DNA from: Bacillus sp. Cs-700
GTDB taxonomy: Bacteria > Bacillota > Bacilli > Bacillales > Guptibacillaceae
DNA length: 64,000 bases
Assembly (NCBI RefSeq): GCF_011082085.1
Contig: NZ_CP041063.1
Location: forward strand, 620,001-684,000
Direction of reading: 5' to 3'
Shown: positions 40,011-50,435 of the stretch, piece by piece
Layout: each line of letters starts with the position of its first letter
Position numbering within the stretch: the stretch's first letter is position 1
Translations under genes and position numbers: made by a program
The notes under the pieces: model-generated
Told to the model about the DNA's origin: nothing
The model's input: only the letters and a program-made list of their open reading frames with translations
The model's database searches: none

Positions 40011-40300
40011 ACAAATCACCCGCTTTCCTTTTTCCAGCTATCACTTAGGTGAAACCTCTTCTGCTTCACCTCTTTTATCATAACAAAATTTGAACAGAAT
40101 GCACTCAATTATGGGAGTTTTTTTATAATTTTCTTTTCACTTTTATGTTCTTTAATAGTACTATTGATTGATTTTCGAAATAACGATAACAGTTTAAAGG
40201 GGTAACCCATTATTTAGCGAATTAGTGTTATAGCCTCATAGAATCTTTACTTGTTACGTTCCTTTTATTTATCTACTGATCAAACGAAGGAGATATGCTC

Positions 40301-40849
40301 ATGCCGTTTTTTATTGCCGTCCTCCCTCCTCCTCAAGTTATGAACCAAATTCAATCTTTTCGGCAAAAATGGGATTATATTAAAACCTCTCCACCTCATA
40401 TAACGGTTAAAGCATCTAGCGGTCTTACAGCAACGGAAGATTGGGTGCCTAAAATTGAACAGATTTGTCGAGGATTTCCCGCTTTTGAATTAAAGCTAGG
40501 CGCACCAGCTACATTTGGCACATCTGTATTATTTAATACGGTCATATGCAAAGAGATTATTACTCTTCATTTGTTGTTTGTAGATGCGATTAAACCATCT
40601 CTTCATGAACAAAAACAGCACTATGAAGTAACGGACTTTATCCCGCATTTAACAATTGTACAAAAAAACAAACAAATGACAGACGATCAGTTCTTTAATA
40701 TAAAACAAGATGCCGAACACACCTTAGACGAGTTTGAACCATTTATTGTTCCATCGGTTCATATTTTCTCAATGAATAAATCTCATACATATACACCCGT
40801 ACTTGAGTTACCTCTACGCCCGTTAAAAAAAAGGAATTTTCTTATGTAA
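40301..40849 (+). CDS. 2H phosphoesterase (LigT/2'-5' RNA ligase-like)
   Basis: The product has 182 residues with two HxT/S motifs, PPHITVK near residue 30 and PHLTIVQ near residue 115, the catalytic pair of the 2H phosphoesterase fold. Members act on cyclic phosphates or 2'-5' RNA bonds. The ATG at 40301 is preferred over 40295, because AAGGAG lies only two bases before the latter. The true substrate is unknown. It ends at a bidirectional terminator. Confidence 0.82.
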   Translation: MPFFIAVLPPPQVMNQIQSFRQKWDYIKTSPPHITVKASSGLTATEDWVPKIEQICRGFPAFELKLGAPATFGTSVLFNTVICKEIITLHLLFVDAIKPSLHEQKQHYEVTDFIPHLTIVQKNKQMTDDQFFNIKQDAEHTLDEFEPFIVPSVHIFSMNKSHTYTPVLELPLRPLKKRNFLM

Positions 40850-40859
40850 CTATATTTTA

Positions 40860-40886
40860 AACGCCCTGGAATTTCCAGGGCGTTTT
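40860..40886. terminator. bidirectional terminator
   Basis: AACGCCCTGGAA pairs with TTCCAGGGCGTT between two convergent genes. Confidence 0.9.
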
Positions 40887-40892
40887 ATTTCG

Positions 40893-42068
40893 CTATTCTT
40901 TTGCTTTAATCGCTTTTTCCAATCGTTCTAATCCCTCTTGTAACACTGAACGCGGACAAGCTATATTTATCCTTTCGAATCCCTTCCCGCTTTCTCCAAA
41001 AATATAGCCTTCATCAAGCGCAAGCTTTGCTTCCCCTTGCACAAACTGCTCAAGTTCCTCATGAGACATGTCAAGTTTAGTAAAGTCTAACCAAACAAGA
41101 TAAGTACCCTCAGGTTCAATCACGTCGATTTGCGGAAGTCGCTCATTTATAAATTTAGTAAGGTAGGAAAGATTTCCTTGTAAGTAGTCCATAAGCTCAT
41201 CAAGCCATTCTTCCCCGTGGTTATAAGCCGCTTCTACCGCTGTGATTCCGAATGGACTAGGCGCAAACAAACCTAATTTTCCCATATAAGCGTTAAATTT
41301 CTCCCGCTTTTCTTCATCAGGGATAATAATTGTCGAAAGCTGCATGCCTGCTAGGTTGAACGTTTTGCTTGGTGCAATGCATGTAATCGTATTAGCTGCA
41401 ATTTCATTTGAAAGAGATGAAATTAACGTATGCTGATACCCCTTAAAAATAAGATCAAAGTGAATATCATCAGAGACGATTAAGACATTGTGAGCGAAAC
41501 AAAGCTCAGCAAGCTTCATAAGTTCTTCTTTTGTCCAAACCCTTCCTACAGGATTATGAGGATTACAAAGAAGTAGCATCTTCACTTCCGGATCGGCAAG
41601 CTTCAGTTCAAGATCATGAAAATCCATCTCATATTTGCCGTTTCTTCTTACAAGTGGGTTATCAACAACTTTCCGCTCACTCTTCTCTACCATATCTCGA
41701 AACGGATAGTACACAGGAGACTGGATAACCACTTTCTCTCCCTTTTCCGTATACGTATTAACCGCTGCCGATAGGGCAGGCACAACACCTGGTGTAAATA
41801 CAATCCAATTTTGCTGTATCGACCAATTATGCCGTCTATTCAACCAACCTTGAATCGCAGACTTTGTGTTTTCTGTTGGCATGGAGTAACCGAATATCCC
41901 ATGCTGAATGCGTGTTGTAAGAGCATCAATGACGGGTTGTGGAGCTCGGAAATCCATATCCGCTACCCACATTGGCAAAAGATCTTCTTTTTCAAAAATG
42001 GCTTCAGTATGATCCCACTTTACTGAATGTGTATCAAATCGATTAATTCGTTCGTCAAATACGTTCAT
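40893..42068 (-). CDS. patB: PatB/MalY-family cystathionine beta-lyase (C-S lyase)
   Basis: The product has 391 residues. It is a fold-type I PLP enzyme; the PLP lysine is in IAPSKTFNLAGMQ, and LPMWVADMDFRAP at the N-terminus with CNPHNPVGRVW in the middle is typical of PatB/MalY. It cleaves cystathionine or related thioethers to homocysteine, pyruvate and ammonia. GGAGG six bases before the ATG at 42068 sets the start; an ATG one codon upstream is also possible. Confidence 0.88.
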   Translation of the reverse strand: MNVFDERINRFDTHSVKWDHTEAIFEKEDLLPMWVADMDFRAPQPVIDALTTRIQHGIFGYSMPTENTKSAIQGWLNRRHNWSIQQNWIVFTPGVVPALSAAVNTYTEKGEKVVIQSPVYYPFRDMVEKSERKVVDNPLVRRNGKYEMDFHDLELKLADPEVKMLLLCNPHNPVGRVWTKEELMKLAELCFAHNVLIVSDDIHFDLIFKGYQHTLISSLSNEIAANTITCIAPSKTFNLAGMQLSTIIIPDEEKREKFNAYMGKLGLFAPSPFGITAVEAAYNHGEEWLDELMDYLQGNLSYLTKFINERLPQIDVIEPEGTYLVWLDFTKLDMSHEELEQFVQGEAKLALDEGYIFGESGKGFERINIACPRSVLQEGLERLEKAIKAKE

Positions 42069-42267
42069 CATGTGCCTCCAATTGTTCAATAGTCCATCTT
42101 TACTTTATCAAATCTTCTCTTATCTGTCAGAGTTCTTGCTTATGCATAATAGCTAAAACTCCTTTACCAAGGACAGCTGGCTACAGTGATGGTAAAATGA
42201 GAAGTAATTTATATTTCTCTTTTAAAAGAACGGATAATAGCTGACCAATAAAGTGAGGGTTTACCAT

Positions 42268-42846
42268 ATGAATACACTTCACCATGCATTTTGGAGTTAT
42301 TTCTTTTTCCGGAAAAAAAGCAGACGAACGATTAAATACATTGTCATCGGTGGCATCGCACCTGATATTATTTATTATGTGATGTTTTTATACTTATTAA
42401 TAGTACGTAGTATTCAAAAAATCACGAATCCAGAAATCAACCTCTCTGTGCATTATTTTATCCATGGGTTATTTGAACATCCTGTAGTTGTTGTACTCCG
42501 CCAATTAGGTCATTCGATTGTCATCTGGTTACTTGCCTTTATGCTCTTAATGATCGTTCATCAAGGCTTTAAGCTGACGCCTTTTTCTGGGTTTGTGTGG
42601 GGATGGTTCTTCCATGTCATTGTTGATTTTTTCACACATGTAAGTGATGCTGTTCCGATTTTTTATCCGCTCAGTCATACGATAATTCCTGGAGTTGTCT
42701 CTTATTGGAATCGTGATTATTACGGTACCGAGTTTAGTTATACACATGGCATGCTTCTCGTATCTACAATCATTTATCTTATCATGGACCGTCGACGAAC
42801 TAGGAAAGGTTTAAAACAGGCTAAAAATAAAGAAATTCAATCATAA
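42268..42846 (+). CDS. polytopic membrane protein, possible metal-dependent hydrolase-like
   Basis: The product has 192 residues and about four to five membrane segments. LHHAFWSYFFFR near the N-terminus, GGIAPDIIYY and GWFFHVIVDFFTH contain histidine/aspartate pairs in the manner of YdjM-like membrane hydrolases, but a firm family assignment is not possible by eye. The ATG at 42268 is preceded by GTGAGGGT. It ends at a bidirectional terminator. Confidence 0.6.
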   Translation: MNTLHHAFWSYFFFRKKSRRTIKYIVIGGIAPDIIYYVMFLYLLIVRSIQKITNPEINLSVHYFIHGLFEHPVVVVLRQLGHSIVIWLLAFMLLMIVHQGFKLTPFSGFVWGWFFHVIVDFFTHVSDAVPIFYPLSHTIIPGVVSYWNRDYYGTEFSYTHGMLLVSTIIYLIMDRRRTRKGLKQAKNKEIQS

Positions 42847-42885
42847 AAAGGAGCAGGCGTTGTCTTAACAGCCTGCTCCTTTTTC
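42845..42885. terminator. bidirectional terminator
   Basis: AAAAAGGAGCAGGC pairs with GCCTGCTCCTTTTT between convergent genes. Confidence 0.92.
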
Positions 42886-43542
42886 TTATTTACCTAATGA
42901 AGCGTTTTTCTTTGTCACTCTGTTGCGAATTAAGATTGGTATAACCGATAGTAAGATGAAGACTCCAACAGCGAGTGCAATAACTTTTGGATTACCTGAT
43001 ACGAGGCTGCTTCCTAAAAAATTGTAAGCAAAAGTCCCAGGTATAATGCCAATTAGCGTACCGAAAAAGAATGAAGTAAACCGTATTTTAGATAAACCAG
43101 CAGAATAACTAATTAAATCAAAGTTAAAGAGCGGAACGAATCGAAAAAAGAGAACATAGAAAAATCCATTTTTCTCAAGCTGTTCTTGTAGCTTTCGTCC
43201 TTTGCCCTGCCAATCTTTATTAGCAATTGACTTCCCAAGTTTTCTAGCGACGATAAATGATAAAACCGCTCCTCCAGTTGCCCCGATCACCGTGTATAAT
43301 GTACCGAACAATGATCCAAACGCAAGTCCTCCTGCAATCGATAAAACGGATGCCGGGAAGAAAATCAAGGGGCGTATCGTGTAAATAACCATGTAGACAA
43401 TTGGAGCAAGTATACCGAATGATAAAATCCAATCTCTGATTTCTTCCACTCTAAAATTAAGATAAGATCGACTGAACCAAATTAAGATCACGATCGTTAT
43501 TAGGATTAATGCCCATTTTAATACTGCCTTTTGACGCTTCAT
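42886..43542 (-). CDS. TVP38/TMEM64-family membrane protein
   Basis: The product has 218 residues with about five membrane segments. The VTT (SNARE-associated/DedA-like) core is visible as RPLIFFPASVLSIAGGLAFG, GATGGAVLSFIVARKLG and FFRFVPLFNFDLISYSAGLS. Family members are implicated in lipid scrambling and membrane homeostasis. It is monocistronic. Its stop lies in the bidirectional terminator region. Confidence 0.88.
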   Translation of the reverse strand: MKRQKAVLKWALILITIVILIWFSRSYLNFRVEEIRDWILSFGILAPIVYMVIYTIRPLIFFPASVLSIAGGLAFGSLFGTLYTVIGATGGAVLSFIVARKLGKSIANKDWQGKGRKLQEQLEKNGFFYVLFFRFVPLFNFDLISYSAGLSKIRFTSFFFGTLIGIIPGTFAYNFLGSSLVSGNPKVIALAVGVFILLSVIPILIRNRVTKKNASLGK

Positions 43543-43649
43543 CTCCCCATCCTCTCTGCTGGATCCTTCTCATAATAAATAAAGCATACATGAAAATGTT
43601 CAACAGGTCTGTAATATGGCTTACAACAGTAATGATAACAACCTATCCA

Positions 43650-44150
43650 TCATGAAATCATCACCTGGTTGTATAGCATAATAATAGTTAGGATAATGAG
43701 ACAACTTGTTATGAAACCTTCTCCTTTCGAAGCAGTTTTCAAATAAAGTGGGAAGCGAACGCGTAGCGGAATAGGATAAAACAATTGAATACCTCTTACT
43801 GTCATGGCATCGAGCACAATATGACTTACAATCCCTACTAAAAGACCAGTTTGAATAAGATGATCATATTGAAAGGTGAACGTTGACGTTAACCAATAAA
43901 TAAGAATAATAAAAAGGATACTGTGTGTAATCGTTCGATGACCAAAAAAACGGCTAATTCCTTTCGATAAGGCTCTAGCTCTTCTGCCTGTCCATGACCC
44001 TGGATGACAGATGTCTGGAAGTAGTCCACCGAAAAGACAGGCTCCGTAGAAAACAATCAGCTCTGGTGCATCGAGCTTGTCTGTTATGTAGTAGCTTTGC
44101 GCGGCAACACCTAAGCAAATACCGCCAATCGCATGGGTTTTCCCCTCCAT
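43650..44150 (-). CDS. YdjM-family membrane-bound metal-dependent hydrolase
   Basis: The product has 166 residues. MEGKTHAIGG, LFGGLLPDICHPGS and FFGHRTITHS are the characteristic His/Asp segments of the YdjM/LexA-binding hydrolase-like membrane family. About four membrane helices. The function is uncertain; members are linked to phospholipid or SOS-regulated metabolism in other bacteria. It has no obvious operon partner. Confidence 0.82.
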   Translation of the reverse strand: MEGKTHAIGGICLGVAAQSYYITDKLDAPELIVFYGACLFGGLLPDICHPGSWTGRRARALSKGISRFFGHRTITHSILFIILIYWLTSTFTFQYDHLIQTGLLVGIVSHIVLDAMTVRGIQLFYPIPLRVRFPLYLKTASKGEGFITSCLIILTIIMLYNQVMIS

Positions 44151-44270
44151 CTCATTCCTCCTTCATCTGTGTTTTCTTGTTTGTTTAATTGGAAAATGCC
44201 ATTTTAGAGGGGTGGCAATCATATGTTCGCATACCAATTAGTATATCACAAATTTCGTTGCTCATATATA

Positions 44271-44296
44271 AAGAAAACCCGCTTTTTAGGCGGGTC
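44271..44296 (-). terminator. terminator of parE-parC
   Basis: On the minus strand ACCCGC and GCGGGT form a GC-rich stem around a CTAAAAA loop, followed by TTTCTTT. Confidence 0.75.
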
Positions 44297-44305
44297 CTCT
44301 AGAAT

Positions 44306-46732
44306 TTATATAGGCTTATGAACTTTCTTAATTTCCACTGCATCGCCCGTTTCACTCACGTCTACGACAAATGATCCGTTGCTATACCGATCATTTGGTC
44401 GATATGTTGCTGGGTCTACCTCTATTGGTTCTCCCTTTTTTGTTCGAACTATAATGAGATCTTGTTTTGTTACAGCCGCAGCTCCAATGACACGGTGAGG
44501 ATTTGATTTCAGTTCACGTAACATCACAACACCGCGTTTTGCTCTCGTTGTAATTTCAAATTCATTTAGCTGCATTTTCTTCACAGCCCCTCGATGTGTG
44601 GCTAGGAATATGTCATGCTTTGCAGTTGGCTCATAAATAATCCCGCTCACGACGAAATCGTCATCTTTTAAGTTAATACCTTTTACTCCGCTCGCCCGTT
44701 GACCAACTAGACTAATTTCTTCTTCTTTAAACCGGAGTCCATATCCAAAGTGTGTAGCAAGGAAAACTTCTTTACTTCCATTAGTGGAGTATACGTCTAT
44801 CAACTCATCTTCTTTTTTTAACTTAAGCGCCATCAATGGTTTAGAATACCGCTGTGCTTTGTATTGAGAAAGCTCTGTTTTCTTAATCATGCCCTGTTTC
44901 GTTACAAAAACTAAGTATTGATCTTCTTTAAATTCTTTTATTTCCATGGCTTCAATAATTCGCTCATCAGACTCGATCGATACAATGTTAGCAACATGCT
45001 GCCCAAGATCTTTCCATCTGATTTCAGGTAGCTCATGGACAGGCAAATAAAGATAGCTTCCTTTGTTCGTAAATAGCAAGATTGTGTGAGTTGTATTACT
45101 ATCAAATTGACGTAGAAGCGTATCAGTTTCCTTCATTCCAAAGTCTTTCCCGTTCGATGCTGCATATGAACGAGGACTTGTTCGCTTCACATAACCATCT
45201 TCTGTCACGGTTACAATTACGTCTTCAGAAGGAATCATCACTTCAAGATTCACTTTAATATCTTCAATTTCGTCTTCTAAGACGGTCATGCGATCATCCG
45301 CGTATTTCTTGCGAATTTCAAGTAACTCTTTTTTAATGAGATTGACAAGCTTTTTCTCACTACCGAGAATCGTTTCAAGCTTATTAATCAGCTGACTTAG
45401 CTCTTCTGATTCCTTTTGAAGCGTCGTAATATCGGTATTGGTCAAACGGTAAAGCTGTAAATTCACAATCGCTTCAGCCTGAGCATCTGTAAAGTCATAT
45501 TGCGCCATTAAGTTGGTTTTAGCGTCACGCTTATCTTTCGATGAACGAATGGTTGCAATCACTTCATCCAAAATCGAAATTGCACGAATTAAACCTTCTA
45601 CAACATGTTGACGATCTTTGGCACGTTTTAAATCATATTCAGATCGACGAATGACAACTTCCTTCTGATGCTCAATGTAGGCCTTTAAGATTTGCTTTAA
45701 GCCCATTTGCTTCGGTGTCTTGTTGTAAATCGCTACCATATTGTAGTTATACGTAATTTGAAGATCTGTCGCTTTATATAGATATTTTAAAATGCCATTT
45801 GCTTCGGCATCTTTTTTTAACTCAATAACGAAACGAAGACCCGTACGGTCTGTTTCGTCGCGGACTTCTGAAATGCCTTCAATTTTGCGATCAACACGAA
45901 GCTCATCAATTTTCTTAACGAGGTTCGCTTTATTGATTTCATACGGGATTTCTGTCACAACAATTTGCTGCCGGCCTCCACGCACTTCTTCAATTTCTGC
46001 CTTACCTCGTAAAATAAACTTTCCTTTTCCTGTCTCAAATGCTTTCCGAATGCCTTCTGTTCCCTGAGCGATTCCCCCCGTTGGGAAATCGGGTCCTTTA
46101 ATAACACCCATTAGCTCTTGAAGCGTAACGTCAGGGTTCTCCATTTGCATAACGGCTGCATCAATGACCTCACCAAGGTTATGCGGGGGGATGTCTGTTG
46201 CATATCCTGCTGATATCCCAGTTGAGCCATTGACAAGCAAGTTAGGAAAGCGCGCAGGCAAAACGATCGGCTCGTTTTGCGTATCGTCAAAGTTAGGTGC
46301 AAATTCAACCGTATCTTTATCAATATCGCGAAGGAGTTCAGATGAAATGGCTGCTAATCGTGCTTCTGTATAACGCATAGCAGCCGGTGGATCTCCATCA
46401 ACACTTCCGTTATTCCCATGCATCTCTACAAGAATGTTACGTACCTTCCAATCCTGAGTCATTCGGACCATAGCATCATACACGGATGTATCTCCATGTG
46501 GATGGTAGTTACCAATAACGTTACCAACCGTTTTCGCTGATTTTCGAAACGGTTTTTCTGCTGTATTACCTTCATGATGCATTGCATAAAGAATACGGCG
46601 TTGTACAGGCTTCAGACCGTCCCTTGCATCGGGCAGGGCACGGTCTTGAATAATGTATTTACTATATCGCCCAAAAGCGTCACCAAGGACATCTTCAAGC
46701 GGTAGATCTAGAAATTTTTCTGCGTTAGCCAA
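44306..46732 (-). CDS. parC: DNA topoisomerase IV subunit A
   Basis: The product has 808 residues. The catalytic tyrosine Y121 (AMRYTEARL) and the quinolone region [12 protein letters not shown] identify ParC. The shorter C-terminal beta-pinwheel lacks the gyrase GyrA box, which distinguishes it from GyrA. Together with ParE it decatenates daughter chromosomes. It follows parE by two bases. Position 82 (the equivalent of S. aureus GrlA S80) is threonine rather than the commoner serine. Confidence 0.94.
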   Translation of the reverse strand: MANAEKFLDLPLEDVLGDAFGRYSKYIIQDRALPDARDGLKPVQRRILYAMHHEGNTAEKPFRKSAKTVGNVIGNYHPHGDTSVYDAMVRMTQDWKVRNILVEMHGNNGSVDGDPPAAMRYTEARLAAISSELLRDIDKDTVEFAPNFDDTQNEPIVLPARFPNLLVNGSTGISAGYATDIPPHNLGEVIDAAVMQMENPDVTLQELMGVIKGPDFPTGGIAQGTEGIRKAFETGKGKFILRGKAEIEEVRGGRQQIVVTEIPYEINKANLVKKIDELRVDRKIEGISEVRDETDRTGLRFVIELKKDAEANGILKYLYKATDLQITYNYNMVAIYNKTPKQMGLKQILKAYIEHQKEVVIRRSEYDLKRAKDRQHVVEGLIRAISILDEVIATIRSSKDKRDAKTNLMAQYDFTDAQAEAIVNLQLYRLTNTDITTLQKESEELSQLINKLETILGSEKKLVNLIKKELLEIRKKYADDRMTVLEDEIEDIKVNLEVMIPSEDVIVTVTEDGYVKRTSPRSYAASNGKDFGMKETDTLLRQFDSNTTHTILLFTNKGSYLYLPVHELPEIRWKDLGQHVANIVSIESDERIIEAMEIKEFKEDQYLVFVTKQGMIKKTELSQYKAQRYSKPLMALKLKKEDELIDVYSTNGSKEVFLATHFGYGLRFKEEEISLVGQRASGVKGINLKDDDFVVSGIIYEPTAKHDIFLATHRGAVKKMQLNEFEITTRAKRGVVMLRELKSNPHRVIGAAAVTKQDLIIVRTKKGEPIEVDPATYRPNDRYSNGSFVVDVSETGDAVEIKKVHKPI

Positions 46733-46734
46733 TG

Positions 46735-48705
46735 TTACGCCTCCTCTTCAATAATGGAAATGTTTTCGTTCTCGATGATATTTGTATCTTCATTTAATCC
46801 GAAGGCGACATTTGATTCAATCCATTGTCTACGCGGTTCGACTTTATCTCCCATTAAAACGGAAACGCGTCTCTCAGCACGAGCGATATCTTCAATCTTC
46901 ACACGAATTAATGTGCGGCTTTCGGGATTCATCGTTGTTTCCCATAATTGATCGGCGTTCATCTCACCAAGACCCTTATAGCGTTGAATCGTATAGCCTT
47001 TCCCAACCTTTTTCATCGCTTTTTTCATACCTTCTTCATCCCAGGCGTACTCAACTACTTCTTTCTTCCCTTTTCCTTTACTAACTTTGTATAAAGGTGG
47101 AAGGGCAAGAAAGACTTTTCCATGCTCCACAAGTTGTTTCATGTAGCGGTAGAAAAACGTTAATAGAAGCACTTGAATGTGAGCGCCGTCAGTATCAGCA
47201 TCGGTCATAATAATGACTTTGTCATAGTTTGCATCTTCAATATCAAAGTCAGGACCAACTCCCGCTCCAATCGCATGAATAATGGTGTTAATCTCTTCGT
47301 TTTTAAAAATATCCTGCAACTTCGCTTTTTCTGTATTGATTACTTTTCCTCGTAGTGGAAGAATTGCCTGTGTTCGTCGATCTCGTCCTTGCTTAGCAGA
47401 ACCACCAGCAGAATCACCCTCAACGAGGTACAGTTCATTTTTCTTCGGATTACGTGAAGTGGCCGGGGTAAGTTTACCGCTAAGAATGGTTTCTTTGCGT
47501 TTCCCTTTCTTGCCCGATCGCGCATCTTCACGTGCTTTCCTTGCTGCTTCACGTGCCTGGGCGGCTTTAATTGACTTTTTAATGAGCATCTCACTAATGG
47601 ATGGATTCTCTTCTAGAAAATACGAAAATTGTCCGGAAACAATCGCATCAATCGCTGACCGCGCTTCACTAGTCCCTAGTTTACTTTTCGTCTGACCTTC
47701 GAATTGAAGCAATTCTTCTGGAATACGGACGGAGACAATTGCTGTAAAACCTTCTCGGATGTCATTTCCTTCAAGGTTCTTGTCCTTTTCTTTTAAAAGA
47801 TTCACTTTTTTTGCGTAGTCATTGATCACACGTGTAATGGCCGTTTTCATACCTGACTCATGTGTCCCACCATCTTTAGTTCGGACATTGTTTACAAAAG
47901 AAAGGACATTTTCTGAAAACCCGTCGTTGTATTGAAATGAAAAATCCAGTTCAATGCCGTTACTCTCTCCGGTAAACGTGACAACTGGATGAAGTGTTTC
48001 TTTATCTTCATTTAAATAGTCGATAAACGCTTCGATACCGGTTTCATAATAGAAAACCTCTTTGCGGTCGTGACGCTTGTCATCTAGTTCAATTTTCAAT
48101 CCCTTTAATAAAAAGGCTGCTTCGCGCAGGCGTTCACTTAATGTATCGTAATTATAATTTAACGTACTAAACATGATGGGATCCGGTTTAAAATGAATCG
48201 TCGTTCCCGTTTTGCGCGTTTTCCCGATATTTTCAAGGGTTGTTGCTGGTTTCCCGCCATTTTCGAAACGCTGTTTAAAGATAAAACCATCTCGATGAAT
48301 CGTTACTTCTAACCATTCGGAAAGAGCATTAACGACCGAGGCTCCAACACCGTGTAACCCACCGCTCGTTTTGTAGCCACCTTGTCCAAATTTACCACCT
48401 GCATGGAGGATAGTTAATATGATTTCTGGAGTTGGTTTTCCTAGTTTGTGCATACCAACAGGCATCCCACGACCATTATCTTCGATGCTAACACTATTAT
48501 CTTCATATAAGGTAACGTTGATTTCATCTCCATGGCCAGCAAGAGCTTCATCAACTGAATTATCTACGATTTCATAAACAAGATGATGCAAGCCTCTTGA
48601 GTCAGTGCTCCCGATATACATTCCAGGGCGCTTTCTCACCGCTTCCAGTCCTTCTAGAACCTGGATTGAATCATCACTATATTCCTGCTTTTGTTTTGTT
48701 ACCAT
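46735..48705 (-). CDS. parE: DNA topoisomerase IV subunit B
   Basis: The product has 656 residues. GHKL ATPase motifs ([35 protein letters not shown]) are followed by the TOPRIM domain ([25 protein letters not shown]). The ATP-driven partner of ParC. The first gene of the parE-parC operon; AAAGGGG precedes its ATG. In many Bacillaceae the pair is likewise separate from gyrB-gyrA. Confidence 0.95.
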   Translation of the reverse strand: MVTKQKQEYSDDSIQVLEGLEAVRKRPGMYIGSTDSRGLHHLVYEIVDNSVDEALAGHGDEINVTLYEDNSVSIEDNGRGMPVGMHKLGKPTPEIILTILHAGGKFGQGGYKTSGGLHGVGASVVNALSEWLEVTIHRDGFIFKQRFENGGKPATTLENIGKTRKTGTTIHFKPDPIMFSTLNYNYDTLSERLREAAFLLKGLKIELDDKRHDRKEVFYYETGIEAFIDYLNEDKETLHPVVTFTGESNGIELDFSFQYNDGFSENVLSFVNNVRTKDGGTHESGMKTAITRVINDYAKKVNLLKEKDKNLEGNDIREGFTAIVSVRIPEELLQFEGQTKSKLGTSEARSAIDAIVSGQFSYFLEENPSISEMLIKKSIKAAQAREAARKAREDARSGKKGKRKETILSGKLTPATSRNPKKNELYLVEGDSAGGSAKQGRDRRTQAILPLRGKVINTEKAKLQDIFKNEEINTIIHAIGAGVGPDFDIEDANYDKVIIMTDADTDGAHIQVLLLTFFYRYMKQLVEHGKVFLALPPLYKVSKGKGKKEVVEYAWDEEGMKKAMKKVGKGYTIQRYKGLGEMNADQLWETTMNPESRTLIRVKIEDIARAERRVSVLMGDKVEPRRQWIESNVAFGLNEDTNIIENENISIIEEEA

Positions 48706-49008
48706 GTTTTTCCCCTTTCAACTTGCTGTATAGACTAGCCTACCATATGAGAACGGGTGTTTCTATCTTTTTTGTACCCAATCCGTTTTTTAAAGCATTG
48801 CCAGATCTGATTGTTTTTAATAGTCGGGTAGTCTTTTTACAGCCTCTTACTGCGTTCGTTTCGTTAATATAATCTCTGACTATCTTAACAAAAGGCAGGC
48901 AGTCCCACCCATTTGTAAAGCTAGAAATCCACTCATTCTTAACGTATTAAAAAATCCTGCACATTGGCAGGAGAGAAAAAAACATCGAACCGTATTGTAC
49001 CTTAATGT
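48706..49008. other. intergenic region upstream of parE
   Basis: About 300 bases with the parE leader and, at its far end, the terminator of the next minus-strand gene. No convincing promoter hexamers or ORF were found. Confidence 0.5.
48950..48973 (-). terminator. terminator of the small secreted protein gene
   Basis: On the minus strand TCCTGC and GCAGGA pair around CAATGT, followed by TTTTTT. Confidence 0.75.
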
Positions 49009-49398
49009 TTATTCTTCATCAATTGTTTTCACGACATGCACGTTACCTTCTTCATAACCAAGTGTAACGATATGACCTTCTTCAACCGACTCCCAATCAG
49101 GCTTATCGGCTAAAAAAGGAGTTTTATTAACAATAAGATAATAATAAGGTTTTTCTACCGGCGTGTTTGTCGCCTCTTCTGCATCTTCATTTGGTAATTC
49201 TTCATCATCTTCATTCGCATCTGTTTTCTGGTCCACTTCTGCTGTTACTTGTGGTTTCTCATATCGAATTAGTTTTTCTTGAACCTCTCCAGTTTCATAA
49301 GCAAGGTTCTGATCTTGTCCATTTGCAAAGGCCGTGCTTATGGCAAGTACGAAACAAAGCAATAAAACAGACAGAATGGTTCCTCTTAGCATGTTCAT
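49009..49398 (-). CDS. small secreted acidic protein
   Basis: The product has 129 residues. A signal peptide of about 25 residues ends in AFA. The mature protein is strongly acidic (a DANEDDEELPNEDAEE-like stretch) with a short C-terminal folded region containing YYYLIVNKTPFL. No family recognised. The ATG at 49398 follows AAAGGAG by a normal distance; the open frame extends further upstream without a ribosome site. It is probably exported and cleaved. Confidence 0.6.
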   Translation of the reverse strand: MNMLRGTILSVLLLCFVLAISTAFANGQDQNLAYETGEVQEKLIRYEKPQVTAEVDQKTDANEDDEELPNEDAEEATNTPVEKPYYYLIVNKTPFLADKPDWESVEEGHIVTLGYEEGNVHVVKTIDEE

Positions 49399-49583
49399 AT
49401 AGAGGCTCCTTTCAACGTACTTTCGCTCTAAGTTTACCATAGATTTTTTATAAAGTAGTACGTTTTCTAATATTCCACTGGATCGTGATGTTCTTAAGAA
49501 AGGAATTTCACTCATAAACCATTGGTAATTACTTACTCTAATCAAACAAAGCAAACAGCGTTCTTATAAATTCCCCGAACTGA

Positions 49584-49593
49584 TTAAGTTAAC
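49584..49593. promoter_or_regulatory. extra TTAAGTTAAC element
   Basis: The same ten bases as the left half of the bioY operator, about 80 bases further upstream. It may be an isolated half-site for BirA. Confidence 0.35.
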
Positions 49594-49668
49594 TCTTCTT
49601 AATTTTTTGGTGTTAAATAAGCTGGAATTCCCTATTTAAAACTTCTATTACTTTGAAATATGATTGAA

Positions 49669-49702
49669 TTAAGTTAACTTAGCTTAATTTAAGTTAACTA
49701 AA
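49669..49702 (+). promoter_or_regulatory. BirA-type operator of bioY
   Basis: TTAAGTTAAC and GTTAACTAAA form an inverted repeat with 14 bases between the arms. The Bacillus BirA site has GTTAAC half-sites at similar spacing, so biotin repression of bioY is likely. Confidence 0.65.
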
Positions 49703-49714
49703 ACGAAATATATG

Positions 49715-49743
49715 TTGACACAAATGGCTTTTTCTTTTACGAT
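49715..49743 (+). promoter_or_regulatory. bioY promoter
   Basis: TTGACA (49715-49720), a 17-base spacer and TACGAT (49738-49743). The -35 lies just after the BirA-like operator. Confidence 0.6.
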
Positions 49744-49776
49744 TCTTTATAGTGATAATGAAAGCGAGGTTCAGTC

Positions 49777-50358
49777 ATGAGGAAGATGAAAACAATTGAT
49801 TTAGTTTATGCAGGAATGTTTGCTGCATTAATGGCGGTAGGAGCAAATATTGCTCAATTTCTCGTAGTAGGCGGCGTACCCATTACTTTACAAACGTTCT
49901 TTGCGATTTTAGCAGGTTTATTATTAGGTAGTCGGCTTGGATCTATTTCCATGATCGTCTACACGCTAGTTGGCCTTGCGGGTGCTCCGGTATTTGCTCA
50001 ATTCACAGGTGGTCCTGGCGTTTTATTTAAACCAACATTTGGCTTTATTCTATCTTATATTTTAGTAGCATATATTGCAGGTAAAATTGTTGAATCAAAA
50101 TCTAGACCAACTGTCATAACGTTTATGATTGCTAGTTTCACTGCATTTATCTTGAATTATGTCCTTGGTACAAATTATATGTATTATGCGTATAAATTTT
50201 GGGCTGACGCTCCTGAAGGATTCACTTACGGAATGGCATGGTTATGGATGCTGGCCCCGCTACCTAAAGATATCCTATTATCCGTTGTAGCTGCCCTTAT
50301 TTCACCTCGTATTTACGCTGCCGTTTCTAAAACATCCAAGCGTCCACAGGTAGCTTAA
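49777..50358 (+). CDS. bioY: biotin transporter BioY
   Basis: The product has 193 residues with about six membrane helices. ALMAVGANIAQF, GGVPITLQTFFAILAGLLLG and GLAGAPVFAQFTGG are BioY signatures. It is the substrate-binding S component of an ECF-type biotin transporter, which may work with the general ATPase module encoded elsewhere. A BirA-like operator lies directly upstream. It ends at a strong terminator. Confidence 0.92.
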   Translation: MRKMKTIDLVYAGMFAALMAVGANIAQFLVVGGVPITLQTFFAILAGLLLGSRLGSISMIVYTLVGLAGAPVFAQFTGGPGVLFKPTFGFILSYILVAYIAGKIVESKSRPTVITFMIASFTAFILNYVLGTNYMYYAYKFWADAPEGFTYGMAWLWMLAPLPKDILLSVVAALISPRIYAAVSKTSKRPQVA

Positions 50359-50393
50359 TAAATCATTCCTCTATTCCCAATAGATGAATATAA

Positions 50394-50428
50394 ATGTACC
50401 GCCGGTAATTTACCGGCGGCTTTTTTAT
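50394..50428. terminator. bidirectional terminator of bioY
   Basis: ACCGCCGGTAA pairs with TTACCGGCGGC, followed by TTTTTTAT. Confidence 0.9.
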
Positions 50429-50435
50429 AATTACC

